Below, piece after piece: positions 5,254 to 5,847 of a DNA stretch of 5,847 nucleotides. The position numbers and the translations under genes are program-made. The notes under the pieces are model-generated. The model did no database searches, had not been told where the DNA came from, and saw only the letters and a program-made list of their open reading frames with translations. The stretch spans positions 1 to 5,847 of the forward strand of contig CALDSL010000112.1 of the NCBI GenBank assembly GCA_937920255.1. Reading direction: 5' to 3'. The DNA is from an uncultured Anaerolineaceae bacterium. Its GTDB lineage: Bacteria > Chloroflexota > Anaerolineae > Anaerolineales > Anaerolineaceae. Within the stretch, counting starts at the first letter, position 1. Each line of letters starts with the position of its first letter.

Positions 5254-5518
5254 CACACCCCTCTAACTCCCCCCAAAAGCCGGTCGCGCTTTACGGGCCA
5301 CGCAAAAAGATTTCACCGCGAAGAAGCGAAGAGCGCGAAGGAAACGCGAAGAAATTTTAAAACGTTTTGCTTCGCGTTTTTCTTAGCGTACTTCGCACCT
5401 TCGCAGTGCGCTTTTGTGCGAGTTATCAAATAAGGAAAAACGCTTTTGGGGGGAGGACTCGCTGCTTTCCCTCCCTCCAAAACTGGTTTTCGTTTTGGGG
5501 GGAGCGGGAGGGGGGTTG
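5254..5518. repeat. Nested inverted-repeat block built from CTCCCCCCAAAA-type arms
   Basis: CTCCCCCCAAAAGC (5267-5280) has a perfect 14-base inverted copy, GCTTTTGGGGGGAG, at 5442-5455. A second pair, CTCCCTCCAAAAC (5471-5483) and GTTTTGGGGGGAG (5492-5504), forms a 13-bp hairpin with one mismatch and an 8-base loop. The outermost sequences, ACACCCCTCTAA before 5267 and CGGGAGGGGGGTT after 5504, are also roughly inverted copies, so the arms extend to about 5254 and 5518. No open frame here resembles a protein. It looks like remnants of a dispersed palindromic repeat, possibly with a second element inserted into it. I see no clear target duplication. Confidence 0.75.
5301..5420. repeat. Long imperfect palindrome with GCGAAG repeats (MITE-like)
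   Basis: The left arm (5301-5351) and right arm (5370-5420), each 51 bases, are imperfect inverted copies around an 18-base A/T-rich centre. The inner end is best: GAAACGCGAAG (5341-5351) against CTTCGCGTTTT (5370-5380). Within the arms GCGAAG recurs about every 8-12 bases (5319, 5326, 5335, 5346; as CTTCGC at 5370, 5391 and 5399). Transcripts in either direction would form a long hairpin, which could end the selD-deaminase transcript. It lies wholly inside the 5267-5455 inverted repeat. Confidence 0.75.
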
Positions 5519-5535
5519 AAGTGCCAACATAAAAC

Positions 5536-5578
5536 GCCTCTTTCTTACAAAAATAATGAATTCGTTGTAACAGAAGGC
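5536..5578. repeat. Short inverted repeat before the gamma-glutamyltransferase gene
   Basis: GCCTCTTTCTTACAA (5536-5550) and TTGTAACAGAAGGC (5565-5578) form an imperfect stem of about 12 pairs around a 14-base AT-rich loop; GTGCC (5521-5525) and GGCAC (5576-5580) could alternatively pair on the outside. No U-run follows on the plus strand. It may be an operator or simply another palindrome remnant. From 5581 to 5648 I see nothing else I can support, including no convincing promoter. Confidence 0.4.
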
Positions 5579-5660
5579 ACGTGGGCACAGCCCCTACACG
5601 GCATTCATAAAACCGATTTTTGCCATTAACATTTCTTAGGCAATTTGCAGGAGAAACCGC

Positions 5661-5847
5661 ATGACCGTATCGATGACCTTTGACTCGCGCCGCTCGCCGG
5701 TCTACAGCCGGGGCGGGATTGTGGCCGCCTCGCAGCCGCTGGCGGTGGCCGCCGGTCTGCGCGCGTTGGAAGCGGGCGGCAACGCCGCCGATGCCGCCAT
5801 CGCCACCGCCGCCGGCCTCAACGTGACCGAACCGACCTCCACCGGCC
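5661..5847 (+). CDS. ggt: Gamma-glutamyltransferase, N-terminal part (runs off the right edge)
   Basis: Sixty-two codons are visible from ATG 5661, with AGGAG (5649-5653) seven bases upstream. The protein starts MTVSMTFDSRRSPVYSRGGIVAASQPLAVAAG and continues LRALEAGGNAADAAIATAAGLNVTEPTSTG. This matches the N-terminal signature of gamma-glutamyltransferases (G-x-VA-S-x-PLAxxAGxxxLxxGGNAxDAAxA, then VxEPxxxGxGG). These enzymes cleave glutathione and other gamma-glutamyl compounds or transfer the glutamyl group, and self-process at a Thr far beyond the window. There is no obvious export signal before the domain, so a cytoplasmic enzyme of the YwrD-like branch is more likely than a periplasmic one, but this cannot be settled from 62 residues. 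A second ATG at 5673 (codon 5) is a less likely start given the Shine-Dalgarno spacing. Confidence 0.88.
   Translation, partial: MTVSMTFDSRRSPVYSRGGIVAASQPLAVAAGLRALEAGGNAADAAIATAAGLNVTEPTSTG

Noticed and set aside
5319..5404. CRISPR array from the repeated GCGAAG units
   Set aside because: The units are 6-8 bases, irregular and arranged as inverted arms; there are no 25-37-base direct repeats with unique spacers and no cas genes.
5239..5433. Open frame of 64 codons after the deaminase, and the opposing 5313-5588 frame
   Set aside because: Both only translate the palindromic GCGAAG repeat; no Shine-Dalgarno and no protein-like composition.

Overview
The window (5847 bp, GC-rich, dense coding on both strands) looks like an ordinary chromosomal stretch of a free-living bacterium. 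The Band 7/SPFH protein, the divergent layout and the decayed palindromic repeats in the gap would suit an environmental lineage such as Chloroflexota (Anaerolineae-like). That taxonomic guess is inference only; no rRNA or other marker gene is present. I see no phage, IS transposase, CRISPR or tRNA.

Layout from left to right. (1) 1-347, minus: N-terminal part of a ferredoxin-reductase/PyrK-like protein, running off the left edge. (2) 508-1566, plus: a membrane-anchored SPFH/Band 7 protein with a near-ideal sigma70-type promoter and Shine-Dalgarno. (3) 1585-1624: a terminator hairpin shared by two convergent units. (4) 2915-1638 and 3315-2941, minus: a two-gene fluoride operon. Its promoter (3449-3477) leads straight into a fluoride (crcB-type) riboswitch aptamer (3391-3440). 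The 3' pseudoknot strand of the aptamer is also the 5' arm of an intrinsic terminator (3355-3400). Next come crcB (the Fluc fluoride channel) and a fused DUF190 + four-CBS-domain protein. (5) 3538-4605, plus: selD, selenophosphate synthetase. An in-frame TGA at 3607-3609 sits exactly where the catalytic Cys/Sec belongs, so the enzyme is itself a selenoprotein and the gene is easily annotated 35 codons too short. (6) 4595-5242, plus: a zinc nucleoside-deaminase-family protein overlapping the end of selD. (7) 5243-5660: a non-coding gap filled with nested inverted repeats. (8) 5661 to the right edge, plus: start of a gamma-glutamyltransferase.

How the parts work together. Fluoride should bind the nascent leader RNA, hold the pseudoknot and prevent the terminator, so CrcB and the DUF190-CBS protein are made only when fluoride is present. 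CrcB exports fluoride; the DUF190-CBS protein is a plausible ligand-sensing partner. Divergently, selD supplies selenophosphate for selenocysteine synthesis and, because it contains Sec, depends on its own product. The deaminase is probably translated together with it. The most valuable parts of the window are the complete fluoride riboswitch/expression platform and the recoded selD start region.
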